A stretch of 64,000 nt of DNA, from assembly GCA_016219175.1 (NCBI GenBank), contig JACRCD010000014.1, positions 1 through 64,000 of the forward strand, given 5' to 3'. Source of the stretch: Deltaproteobacteria bacterium. Lineage in GTDB: Bacteria > Desulfobacterota > Desulfobulbia > Desulfobulbales > SURF-16. Positions within the stretch are counted from its first letter, which is position 1, and the number at the start of each line of letters is the position of its first letter. A model generated the notes under the pieces. That model saw only the letters and a program-made list of their open reading frames with translations. It did no database searches and was not told where the DNA came from. Made by a program: the position numbers and the translations under genes. Below are positions 34,311-43,137 of the stretch, in pieces.

Positions 34311-34822
34311 TTGGTTCGGATGCCGAAGCAAGCAATATCCGCCAGCAGCACCCGCACCTCGGCTGGTATGCCCTGTCCGGCGCAGTATGCACTGTTCAGT
34401 TGCGCCAGCTCCGCATTAAAGGGATCAATAAAAAGCAGCTCGTCCTGGGAAAATTCGTAAAGATCGCTGAAGTTCAGCGGACAGGCTGATACTTCAACAG
34501 TCTGTCTTGCATGATCCACATAGGCGATGGGCAGACCGTGGGTCCGGCAGATAAGCGGCCTGCTCGGATAGATCGCGCAGAGTGAATCAAGCAGAAAAGG
34601 ACAGGGGGATTCGCCGCTGTTATGCCGTATCCGCATTCTCAGCCCCTCGTCAAGCCGGGCAACGGCATGGCGAAGCATGGCCGCCTCCAGCGGCAGCACC
34701 GATGACAGCGTGCAGCAGCCGCGGCAGCCAGCCCTGCACTGCAAGCGTTTCTGATGAACCCCCTTTTCCAGGGCCTGCGCCACTTCGTCAACCCGACGGA
34801 TCAGCTCACTGTATTCCCGCAT
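34307..34822 (-). CDS. YkgJ-family cysteine-cluster protein
   Basis: The start is ATG 34822, because AAGGAGG lies six bases before it; this gives 171 residues. Cys-rich motifs CRAGCRGCC near 29-37, CPFLLDSLCAIYPSRPLICR near 73-92 and later Cys match the CxxxCxxCC zinc- or iron-binding YkgJ family. Its role is unclear (possible Fe-S or metal chaperone). The 3' end overlaps the NlpC/P60 stop by four bases on the opposite strand. Confidence 0.8.
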   Translation of the reverse strand: MREYSELIRRVDEVAQALEKGVHQKRLQCRAGCRGCCTLSSVLPLEAAMLRHAVARLDEGLRMRIRHNSGESPCPFLLDSLCAIYPSRPLICRTHGLPIAYVDHARQTVEVSACPLNFSDLYEFSQDELLFIDPFNAELAQLNSAYCAGQGIPAEVRVLLADIACFGIRTN

Positions 34823-35324
34823 GAAATCCCTCCTTGCCGTCAATCTCCCCCCCCTCCGCGCACCTGGCCCCGTATAACTGCTCATTGCCCTCATCCTTCT
34901 TTTCTCCGCTACAGCATACCGTACAGGCCATAGGGCAACCGTCGCGGTGAACCCATTGTAACGGACAATGCCAAAAAAATCTTTTCCTTACGCATATTTT
35001 TATTTGCTTTTTAGGTAATTACACATATAATGTCAAATTATAGGTAGTTATACGTATACGCTCTAATCTGTCGTCCAGTTGCGCTTCAAAATTCCGGAAC
35101 GGGAAGCAAGCGCTGAGCGGTTATCACGTATAAATAAAATGCCGACAAGCGGCAAATTCGGCGAAAACCCGCGCGGATGTTGACTCCGTTTTGAAAATGG
35201 TATTTCATGTATTTTCAGAAAGGATTGAAATGCGTGGTTGCTTGCCTATGAGATACGGTTCGGTTTCTCCATGCCGGATTTCATTTTTTTCCCTCACTTG
35301 TCATAAACAAGAAAGGAGGTTTCA
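34823..35324 (+). promoter_or_regulatory. Intergenic region with direct repeats upstream of fdh operon
   Basis: This 500 bp stretch has no gene. At 35012-35029 and 35041-35058 lie two 18 bp direct repeats (TAGGTAATTACACATATA and TAGGTAGTTATACGTATA; 15 of 18 identical), start to start 29 bases apart. They are candidates for a regulator site. AAAGGAGG at 35313-35320 before ATG 35325 is the fdh ribosome-binding site. Confidence 0.55.
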
Positions 35325-38300
35325 ATGGGAGTATCACGAAGGGATTTTCTCAAACTGTCAGGCGGCACCGTTCTGGTCTCCTCGCTTGGAGTCAACCTCG
35401 ACCCCGCAAAGGCCTATGCCAAGGAATTGAGGATCAAAAACGCCAAGCAGACCACGACGATCTGTCCCTATTGTTCCGTTGGGTGCGGGCTCATCGTTCA
35501 CACGGCAGACGGAAAGGTCATCAACACCGAAGGCGACCCTGATCATCCGGTCAGCGAGGGAACGCTCTGCTCCAAGGGCGCTTCCATCATGCAGATGGCG
35601 AACAACGACACCCGCGTCAAGAAACCGATGTACCGGGAGCCCGGCGGCGCGGCGTGGAAGGAAGTGGAATGGGACTGGGCGCTGGACAGAATCGCCCGCC
35701 TCGTCAAAGACGCCCGGGACAAGAACTTCAAGACGGTCTCCAAGGCCAAAGTAAAGGAGAAACAGCCCGACGGCACGGAGCTTGAGGTTGAAAAAGAGTT
35801 CGTGGTCAACCGGACGGACGGTATCGCCCATATCGGCAGCGCTGCCTGTGACAACGAGGAGTGCTACCTGATGCAGAAACTGATGAGGTCATGGGGCCTG
35901 GTGTACATAGAACACCAGGCGCGTATTTGACACTCCGCAACTGTTGCGGCTCTGGCAGAGTCGTTCGGACGCGGTGCAATGACAAACCACTGGATCGACC
36001 TGAAAAACGCCGATGTCATCCTGGCCATGGGCTCGAATCCAGCCTCAAACCATCCTATTTCCATGAAGTGGATCATGCGCGCCCGGGAAAAGGGCGGCAA
36101 GCTTATCTGTGTTGATCCGCGCTTTACCCAGACCGCCGCGAAAGCAGACCTGTATGCCCCGCTCCGTTCAGGGACCGATATCGCCTTCCTGGGCGGCATG
36201 ATCAACTACATCCTGGAAAAGAACCTCTATTTCAAGGAATACGTTGTCAACTACACCAACGCCGCGTTCCTGGTGAGCCCTGACTTCAAGGGGCCGGCTG
36301 AGCTGGATGGCCTGTTCTCCGGATACAACGAGAAGAAACGGAACTACGACAAGACGACCTGGTCCTACCAGAAAGACGAGAGCGGCATAGCCCTGAAGGA
36401 TCCCACCCTGGAAGACCCGAACTGCGTGTTCCAGCTCCTCAAAAAACACTATGCCCGTTACACCCTGGACAAGGTAACGAACATCACCGGCACGCCCAAG
36501 GACAAACTGGAGGCAGTGTACGAGCTCTACGGCTCCACCGGCAAACCTGACCGGGTCGGGACCGAGTGCTACGCCATGGGCTGGACCCAGCACACCGTCG
36601 GCACCCAGAACATCAGAGCCATGACCATCGTCCAGATGCTGCTCGGCAACATGGGCATGGCCGGCGGCGGCATCAACGCCATGCGCGGCGAATCCAACGT
36701 GCAGGGCTCAACGGACCAGGGCCTCCTGTTCCATATCCTGCCCGGCTACAACCCGGTGCCCAACGCGTCCCTGCCTGACCTCGCGACGTACATCGAGAAG
36801 AACACCCCGACCACCAAGGAACCGCGCAGCGTCAACTGGTGGTCCAACCGCCCCAAGTACATCACCAGTTACCTCAAGGCCATTTACGGGGCGGCGGCAA
36901 CCAAGGAGAATGATTTCGGCTACGGCTGGCTGCCGAAGCTGGACGTGGGCCAGAACGGTTCGTGGCTCATGCTCTTCGACAGGATGCATCAGGGCCAGTT
37001 CGAGGGCTTCTTTGCCTGGGGGCAGAACCCGGCTTGCTCGGGGGCGAATTCCAACAAGACGCGCGCGGCCCTGGCCAAGCTCAAGTGGATGGTGAACGTC
37101 AACCTTTACGACAACGAAACCGGTTCCTTCTGGCGCGGTCCCGGCATGAACCCCAAGGACGTCCAGACCGAGGTGTTCATGCTGCCCTGCTGCTCCTCGG
37201 TGGAGAAAGAGGGAAGTATCTCCAACTCCGGGCGGATGGCGCAGTGGCGCTACAAGGCCGTTGAACCCGTCGGCCAGTCAATGGCCGACGCGGAGATAGC
37301 GAACGAACTGTATTTCAAGGTCAAGGAACTCTACAAGAAGGAAGGGGGCGCCTTTCCCGATCCCATCCTGAACCTGACCTGGGACTACGGCGAAAAAGAC
37401 GCGGCGGGCAAGGTCAAGCACATTGATATCCATGCCGTGGCCAAGGAGATCAACGGCTACTTTCTCGAGGACGTGTACGACACGAAGGTGGAGCCGCCCA
37501 AGCTCATCGGCAAGAAAGGGGATCTGGTCACGAGCTTCCCCTCTCTGCAGGCCGACGGCACCACCTCCTGCGGGAACTGGATCTACTGTAATTCCTATAT
37601 CCTGAAGGACGGCAAGGAAGTCAACATGATGGCGCGCCGGGGCAAGGATGACCCAACCGGCCTCGGGCTCTACCCGGGATGGGCCTGGGCGTGGCCGGTG
37701 AACCGAAAGATCATCTACAACCGGGCCTCGGTGGACCTGCAGGGAAATCCCTGGGATCCGAAACGGCCGCTCCTCAAATGGAACGAGGCGGAGAAAAAAT
37801 GGGTGGGCGATGTCCCCGACGGACCGGCTCCGCCCATGGGCACCGACGGCAAGTTCCCCTTCATCATGAAGCCGGACGGCGTCGCCTCGATTTTCGGCCC
37901 GGGTCTCAACGAAGGGCCGTTCCCGGAGCATTACGAGGCCCTGGAGTGTCCGCTCGAGGAAAACTCCATGTCCAAGCAACGGATCAACCCGACCATCAAA
38001 ATCTTCGGCGGCGAGTCGGATGCCTTTTACTCCTGCGACTCGCGCTACCCCTTTGTTGCGACCACCTACCGGGCGTCGGAGCACTGGCAGACCGGCTGCA
38101 TGACGCGGCACTGCTCCTGGCTGCTGGAAATGCAGCCCCAGAACTTCGTGGAGATAAGCGTGGAACTGGCAAAAGAGCTGGGGATTAAAAACGGCGAGAA
38201 GGTCATTGTTGTCTCCGGCCGTGGCGAGGTGGAAGCGGTGGCGATGGTCTCCGAACGGTTCAAGCCCTTCAAGTTGGAGAACTCCACCGTCCACCAGGTC

Positions 38301-38444
38301 GGTCTGACCTGGCATTTCGGCTGGCAGTTCCCCGAGGACGGCAGCGGCTTCGACAGCGCAAACCTGCTTACGCCGACCGTGGGCGACGCGAACACAATGA
38401 TACCCGAGTCGAAGGCCTTCATGGTCAACGTTCGAAAGGCATAG
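35325..38444 (+). CDS. fdnG: Formate dehydrogenase catalytic subunit, selenocysteine-containing, Tat-exported
   Basis: The gene has 1040 codons, interrupted in frame by TGA at 35928-35930 (codon 202). The N-terminus carries a Tat signal (SRRDFLKLSGG). A [4Fe-4S] site follows (CPYCSVGCG). The TGA lies in EHQARI-U-HSATVAALAESFGRGAMTNHW, aligning with the Sec residue of FdnG/FdoG, so it codes for selenocysteine, not a stop. The bis-MGD domain follows (RDRAFAM-type motifs replaced by GMAGGGINAMRGESNVQG). It oxidises formate in the periplasm, using W or Mo. It forms an operon with iron-sulfur and cytochrome b subunits. Confidence 0.96.
35928..35968 (+). promoter_or_regulatory. UGA selenocysteine codon plus SECIS-like hairpin (formate dehydrogenase)
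   Basis: After TGA 35928-35930 the RNA can pair CCG-AA and CTGTT (35935-35945) with GGCAG and TTCGG (35954-35968), leaving a GGCUCU-containing loop at 35948-35953. The loop position, about 18 bases past the UGA, fits bacterial SECIS geometry. Confidence 0.72.
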
Positions 38445-38454
38445 GGGGTGAACC

Positions 38455-39222
38455 ATGGCAAACGATAACACGAAAAACCGTAAAGCGATCCTGGTTACCC
38501 CGGAGGTCTGCATCGGCTGCCGGGCCTGCCAGGTGGCCTGCAAATCCTGGAACCAGCTGCCGGGCATCAAGACCAAAAACAACGGCACGTACCAGAACCC
38601 GCCTGACCTGGCGAGTGCGGCATTCAACATCATCCGCTACAGCGAGGTGCCGTCCGACAAAAATCCCGTGCGCTGGCTCTTTGTCAGCAGGCGGTGCATG
38701 CACTGTGACGACGCGGGCTGCATGAAGATCTGCCCCGCTCCCGGCGCCCTGTACAGAACGAAGGAAGGGGCGGTGGCCTTTGATCGCGACAAATGCATCG
38801 GCTGCAAGCTCTGCGTCAACGCCTGCCCCTTCGATGTGCCCCGTTACGATGTGGAGGGCAAGGTGACAAAATGCCATCTCTGCTTCGACCGGATCGACGC
38901 GGGAATGCAACCGGCCTGCGTCAAGACCTGCCCCACCGGCGCGCTCAGGTTCGGCGACCGGGCTGAGCTCATCAGTACCGCCAAAAAAGATGGCTTCAAC
39001 ACAATTTACGGCGAACAGGACTTGGGCGGCCTTGGTTCGATCTACGCGTTCAAGGATGCGCCGAAGCTCTACGGAATGAAGGATGATCCGGCTATCCCGT
39101 CCAGTGTGATCTTCTGGCACACGGTTCTGAAGCCTTTTGCCGTGGCAGGTCTGGGCGGCGTGGTTGCCGCCGCGGCGATCCACTATCTGACGGTAGGCCC
39201 CCACAAGGATGAGGAGGAGTGA
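38455..39222 (+). CDS. fdnH: Formate dehydrogenase iron-sulfur (beta) subunit
   Basis: This 255-residue protein has four [4Fe-4S] ferredoxin motifs: CIGCRACQVACKSW near 17-30, CMHCDDAGCMKICP near 82-95, CIGCKLCVNACPFD near 115-128 and CHLCFDRIDAGMQPACVKTC near 141-160. A C-terminal membrane helix (about 223-242) anchors it. It relays electrons from the Sec subunit to the cytochrome b subunit. GGGGGTGAACC precedes the start, ten bases after fdnG. Confidence 0.95.
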   Translation: MANDNTKNRKAILVTPEVCIGCRACQVACKSWNQLPGIKTKNNGTYQNPPDLASAAFNIIRYSEVPSDKNPVRWLFVSRRCMHCDDAGCMKICPAPGALYRTKEGAVAFDRDKCIGCKLCVNACPFDVPRYDVEGKVTKCHLCFDRIDAGMQPACVKTCPTGALRFGDRAELISTAKKDGFNTIYGEQDLGGLGSIYAFKDAPKLYGMKDDPAIPSSVIFWHTVLKPFAVAGLGGVVAAAAIHYLTVGPHKDEEE

Positions 39223-39223
39223 T

Positions 39224-39829
39224 ATGGCAGAGATGGTAAGAAAATCAAGTTCTGATGAAATCATCAACCACTGGATTATGGCCCTGAGCTGTATCCTGCT
39301 GATTATCTCCGGATACGGCTTCCTGTTCCAGATAGAGGGTATCGGCTCCCTGTTCGGGGGTTTCAATGCCATGAAAACCGTGCATAATTGGCTGGGCGTG
39401 GTCTTTGTTTTGTCGCTGCTCTACTCCATGGGCCATTATTTCAAGGATGCCCTTGAATACGACGACGACGACCGGCAATGGTTCAAGGTGGCGGGAGGAT
39501 ACCTTTCCCACAAGGTGAAGGTCCCGCCGATGGGGAAATACAATCCCGGCCAGAAGCTTTACTATCTGGCCATTCTGGCAGCCGGAATCGCCATCGCCCT
39601 CTCGGGGTTCGCCATCTGGCTCATCCAGGATAATGCGGGCCTGATACTTTTAGCCCATCTGGTTCACAATCTGGCGTTCTGCATCTTTATTATCGCCGTG
39701 CCGGTCCATATCTATCTCGGCACCCTGGCAAACCCCGGCACGTTCCAGATCATGGTGAACGGCATGGTGCCGCTGGAGCTCGCCAGGAAGAGATATCCCA
39801 AGTGGATGAAAGCGGCCGGGAAGATGTAA
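39224..39829 (+). CDS. fdnI: Formate dehydrogenase cytochrome b (gamma) subunit
   Basis: The start is ATG 39224 (GAGGAG five bases upstream), giving 201 residues. It has four membrane helices and the heme-ligand His residues expected for FdnI-type cytochrome b: INHWIMALSCILLI near 15-28, TVHNWLGVVFVLSLLYSMGHYF near 53-74 and LVHNLAFCIFIIAVPVHIYLG near 148-168. It passes electrons to the quinone pool. The gene overlaps neither neighbour but is spaced two bases after fdnH. Confidence 0.92.
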   Translation: MAEMVRKSSSDEIINHWIMALSCILLIISGYGFLFQIEGIGSLFGGFNAMKTVHNWLGVVFVLSLLYSMGHYFKDALEYDDDDRQWFKVAGGYLSHKVKVPPMGKYNPGQKLYYLAILAAGIAIALSGFAIWLIQDNAGLILLAHLVHNLAFCIFIIAVPVHIYLGTLANPGTFQIMVNGMVPLELARKRYPKWMKAAGKM

Positions 39830-39859
39830 CCGGGCCTCTATCAATATTATCACAAGGAG

Positions 39860-39888
39860 AGAGGGGAGACCGCGGTCTCCCCTCTTTT
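39860..39888 (+). terminator. Perfect palindromic terminator between fdnI and the selenoprotein gene
   Basis: AGAGGGGAGACC and GGTCTCCCCTCT form a perfect palindrome with a CG centre, followed by TTT. It could lower, without abolishing, read-through from fdh into the DsbA-like gene eight bases later. Confidence 0.75.
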
Positions 39889-39895
39889 GTCAAAT

Positions 39896-40498
39896 ATGAT
39901 GAAAAAGACTTTGCCGATCCTGATCGCCTTTGTTTTTTTGTTTCTCCTCGGCCTGGCGCATGCAGAGGAGAAGAGGATCGAAGTCCCGGTCGGCGACTCT
40001 CCTGCCCTGGGGCCGGCTGATGCGCCGGTGACGATCATAGAGTTCATTGATTTCCAGTGACCGCACTGCGTGGCGGCCGGTCCGACCGTCAAGCAGATCC
40101 TGCGGACTTACCCCGGCAAGATCCGGCTGGTGATCAAAAACTATCCTTATAAATACCGTGATTTTGCCCGGATCGCCGCCGAGGCGTCGCTTGCGGCAAG
40201 GGATCAGGGCAAATACTGGGAGATGCACGATATTTTGATCACCCGCTCGCCGAAGCTCGATCGGGCCAGCCTGATCAGTTATGCCGGGGAGCTGGGCCTT
40301 GATGTAAAAACATTCACCGAATCCATTGACAACAGCCGTCACGCCAAGGAAATTGATCGTGATTTGCAGCTTGCCGAGTCAATAGACCTCTACAACACGC
40401 CAACCTTTTACATCAATGGCCGGCAAGTTGTTGGAGAGCGGCCATTCGACTATTTCAAAAAGATTATCGACGAACAATTAAACAAGACTGCAAGGTGA
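39896..40498 (+). CDS. DsbA-like selenoprotein with U-P-H-C active site, exported
   Basis: The gene starts at ATG 39896 and encodes 200 residues if TGA 40058-40060 (codon 55) is read as selenocysteine. A signal peptide (KTLPILIAFVFLFLLGLAHA) precedes EVPVGDSPALGPADAPVTII, the normal DsbA-family lead-in. The active site reads EFIDFQ-U-P-H-C, replacing the first Cys of the thioredoxin CPHC motif. The thioredoxin fold then continues with the cis-Pro YNTPTFYING near 164-173. A frame without Sec would begin mid-domain without a signal, so read-through is strongly supported. It is probably a periplasmic thiol oxidoreductase or isomerase; partner unknown. Confidence 0.9.
40058..40091 (+). promoter_or_regulatory. 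UGA selenocysteine codon plus SECIS-like hairpin (DsbA-like)
   Basis: TGA 40058-40060 is followed by ten bases, then a six-pair stem TGGCGG/CCGTCA (one G-U) closing the loop CCGGTCCGA at 40077-40085. The loop holds GGTC about 18 bases past the UGA, as in bacterial SECIS elements. Confidence 0.75.
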
Positions 40499-40502
40499 CG
40501 GG

Positions 40503-41561
40503 ATGAGAAAAGCAGCTTGGCTAATCTTCTTCGTGCTCCTCTGTCTGCCGGTAACCGCGGCCGCCGGCCACCTGGAGCCGGCCAGGGATGTCCCGATCCC
40601 CGTGCAGAACCCCCAGACGGCCGCCAAGGTTGAACTTGGCAAGAAGCTTTTCTTCGATCGGCGCTTGTCCGGCGACGGCACCATGAACTGTGGAACTTGC
40701 CACGATCCCGGGCAGGGCTTCAGCGACGGACTCGATATCTCGCTGAACTATCCCACGACCCGCAACTGGCGCAACTCCCCCACCCTGATCAACGTCGCCT
40801 TCCAGAAATACCTGTTCCATGACGGCCGGGCGGCAACCCTTGAGGAGCAGGCGCTGTTTCCGATGATGTCGGCCTTCGAGATGAACCAGAACCTGGACTT
40901 CATGGAGGAAGAGATCCGTACCGTGCCGGAATATGTAGCAGAGTTCACGGAGGTCTTCGGCGACGGGGACGTGACCCGGGAACGCATCGCCATGGCGATT
41001 GCCGCATTCGAGCGGACCCTCATCTCGCTTGATGCCCCGCTCGACCGGTTCCTGGCCGGGGACTCGAGCGCTCTTTCGCCGCAAGCGCTGAAAGGGTATG
41101 AAATATTCACGGGCAAGGGGAAGTGTTCCGAGTGCCATTTCGGCGTCAATCTGGCTGACGACCGGTTCCATGTTCTCCATGTCCAGGAGAACCCGGAACA
41201 CCTGAAAGACCCACGGATTGCGGCGACCCGCCGGTTCGTCGCCAAGGTCTATCATTTCGAGGAATATCGCACCCTGGCCGAGGACCCCGGCCGCTACCTC
41301 ATCACCAAGGACCGCAAGGATTGGAAGGCCTTCAAAACCCCAACGCTTCGGGAAATAGCCGGGACTGCCCCCTACATGCACAACGGGATTTACGCGACCC
41401 TGGCCGAGGTGATCGAATTTTTCAATGCCGGAGGCGGGATGGGCAACCCCGTGCTGAAGCCCCTGCGGCTCACATCCTTGGAAAAGGAAGAGCTCCGAGT
41501 TTTTCTTGAACAAGGATTGACCGGGGCTCCAATCACCTTTGTCCACCCCAAAATACCATAA
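40503..41561 (+). CDS. Di-heme cytochrome c peroxidase (CCP/MauG family)
   Basis: This 352-residue exported protein (signal about 1-21) has two CXXCH heme motifs: CGTCHDPGQGF near 63-73 and CSECHFG near 210-216. It also has LNRTLISLDAPLDRF-like and THGP-type C-terminal (PTLREIAGTAPYMHNGIY) motifs typical of bacterial cytochrome c peroxidases. It would reduce hydrogen peroxide in the periplasm with electrons from c-type cytochromes. It follows the selenoprotein gene by four bases and so is probably co-transcribed. Confidence 0.92.
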   Translation: MRKAAWLIFFVLLCLPVTAAAGHLEPARDVPIPVQNPQTAAKVELGKKLFFDRRLSGDGTMNCGTCHDPGQGFSDGLDISLNYPTTRNWRNSPTLINVAFQKYLFHDGRAATLEEQALFPMMSAFEMNQNLDFMEEEIRTVPEYVAEFTEVFGDGDVTRERIAMAIAAFERTLISLDAPLDRFLAGDSSALSPQALKGYEIFTGKGKCSECHFGVNLADDRFHVLHVQENPEHLKDPRIAATRRFVAKVYHFEEYRTLAEDPGRYLITKDRKDWKAFKTPTLREIAGTAPYMHNGIYATLAEVIEFFNAGGGMGNPVLKPLRLTSLEKEELRVFLEQGLTGAPITFVHPKIP

Positions 41562-41569
41562 GGAGAACC

Positions 41570-42340
41570 ATGACCACGGATATTCAGACTTTGATCGAAC
41601 AACGGCCGCACCTCAAGGACCCGCTGGAGCTTTACGCCAAATGGCAGCGCTTTCACCATAAGGCTGGCGAACTTTTGCCGAAAAAGGGCCCGGCCATGTC
41701 GCCGGAGGATGGCAGGGCATATTCGCGAGAAAGCGCGGGTGCTGTTTTTCGATTGTTTGCTTCCATCTTCGGCCTGCAGGGAGAGGATTTTAAACCGCTG
41801 CTGCAGGCACTGGAAGCCGGTGAAATTGACTTCATGCGGTTTCCCCTTGACGAGTTTCCCGCTATTTCCTCCCTTCCTTGCAGCGAAGATGAGCTGACCT
41901 CAATCCTCTTTCTGCTCAGCAGGCCTTACTTTATGGCACGGCGGGAGGCCTACCCCCTGGACGGCAGGCAGTGGGAGAATGGACGCTGCCCCCTCTGCTC
42001 GGCGCGGGCGGCGCTCTCATCCATCGTGGAAGGCCCCCTTCGCCGCCTGCATTGCTCCTTCTGCGGCACCTGCGGCCCATACCGGTTCATCGGTTGTCCC
42101 ACCTGTGAAACCGAGGATGCGACAAAGCTTAACACCATCATGTCCGAGGGTGAACCTGGATACCGGATAGTCACCTGTGATGCGTGTCAGACCTATGTGA
42201 AGGTCGTGGAGAGTTCGGTTCTCAAGGAGATGACATTGGACCTGGCGGATATGGTAAGTCTCCCGCTCGACATCGTGGCCCAGGGAAAAGGATTCCAGCG
42301 CATGGCGCCCAACCCGATCAGCTTGAAGAAGATCGAATAA
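41570..42340 (+). CDS. fdhE: FdhE-type formate dehydrogenase accessory protein
   Basis: This 256-residue protein has paired CXXC metal-binding motifs near 143-210 (CPLCSARA, CSFCGTCG, CPTCET, CDACQT), as in FdhE rubredoxin-like iron proteins. FdhE is needed for maturation of exported formate dehydrogenases, acting on the catalytic subunit before Tat export. A ribosome-binding site (AAGGAGAA) precedes ATG 41570. It is eight bases after the peroxidase gene. Confidence 0.9.
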   Translation: MTTDIQTLIEQRPHLKDPLELYAKWQRFHHKAGELLPKKGPAMSPEDGRAYSRESAGAVFRLFASIFGLQGEDFKPLLQALEAGEIDFMRFPLDEFPAISSLPCSEDELTSILFLLSRPYFMARREAYPLDGRQWENGRCPLCSARAALSSIVEGPLRRLHCSFCGTCGPYRFIGCPTCETEDATKLNTIMSEGEPGYRIVTCDACQTYVKVVESSVLKEMTLDLADMVSLPLDIVAQGKGFQRMAPNPISLKKIE

Positions 42341-42361
42341 CGCCAGCACCTCAAATCCGGG

Positions 42362-43132
42362 CTACAGGATGATCCGTTCCGGATGGGTGAAGGCATTGAG
42401 CCTTTCCGGCCGGGCATAGCCGATAAGGGTCGCCCCTGCCCGATCGGCTATGGCCACCCCCAAGGAAGAGGGTGAGGTTCGTGACATGATAATCGGAATA
42501 CCGATACGGGCGCATTTCAAAACCATATCCGAGGTGAGCCTTCCGGTTGTGTAGACAGCCGCGCGGGCCGGAGCCCTGCCCAGCAGAATGGCGCCCATGA
42601 TTTTATCCACTGCATTGTGCCGCCCGACATCCTCGAAAAAAGCCCTGAGTTTTCCATCGGCCCAGAGACCGCAGCCGTGTACGCAGTGGGTCTCCTGGTT
42701 AAGCGTGGAGGCCTGCAGGACCTGAAGAATAAAGTCCTTAATCTCGGGAAAGCTGATCGTGCATTCCAAGAGTGGTTTAAAAGCCCCGGTCAACATCTCT
42801 TTTGAGATCTTGCCCGTGCCGCCGCAGCCCGACGTGATGATCACTTCCTTCGGCTCCATGCTCTCCACATCGGCGTAAACGGAGATACGTCCTTCAGGGC
42901 AGACAAGAACTTCCTTCACCTCCCCGGGGGCTTTTATATATCCCTGGCCAAAGAGGAAGCCGACGCCGAACTCTTCCAGCCCCACCGGCAGAACCATTGA
43001 AGCTCCGATCGTCACATCGTTGAGGGCAACCGTATAGGGGGTCTCGATGGCCAGTTTTTCTTCCTGTTGCACGTAGCCGTCCGCGGAAATCACGGTTGAC
43101 AGGTATGGGAGTATTACTTTGTCTTTCATCAC
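42362..43132 (-). CDS. fdhD: FdhD sulfur carrier for formate dehydrogenase
   Basis: This 256-residue FdhD-family protein has the GEPFVVA-like fold and a single CGG motif (IITSGCGGTGKIS near 96-108) in place of the CxxC of E. coli FdhD. Further conserved features are FEDVGRHNAVDKIMG near 166-180 and GRLTSDMVLKC. FdhD transfers sulfur from a cysteine desulfurase to bis-MGD, activating the enzyme. It ends a minus-strand operon of molybdopterin genes that converges on fdhE. Confidence 0.95.
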   Translation of the reverse strand: MMKDKVILPYLSTVISADGYVQQEEKLAIETPYTVALNDVTIGASMVLPVGLEEFGVGFLFGQGYIKAPGEVKEVLVCPEGRISVYADVESMEPKEVIITSGCGGTGKISKEMLTGAFKPLLECTISFPEIKDFILQVLQASTLNQETHCVHGCGLWADGKLRAFFEDVGRHNAVDKIMGAILLGRAPARAAVYTTGRLTSDMVLKCARIGIPIIMSRTSPSSLGVAIADRAGATLIGYARPERLNAFTHPERIIL

Positions 43133-43137
43133 GGCCG

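Noticed and set aside
35928-35930. TGA inside the formate dehydrogenase frame as a nonsense mutation
   Set aside because: It aligns with the selenocysteine of FdnG, conserved sequence continues past it, and a SECIS-like hairpin follows.
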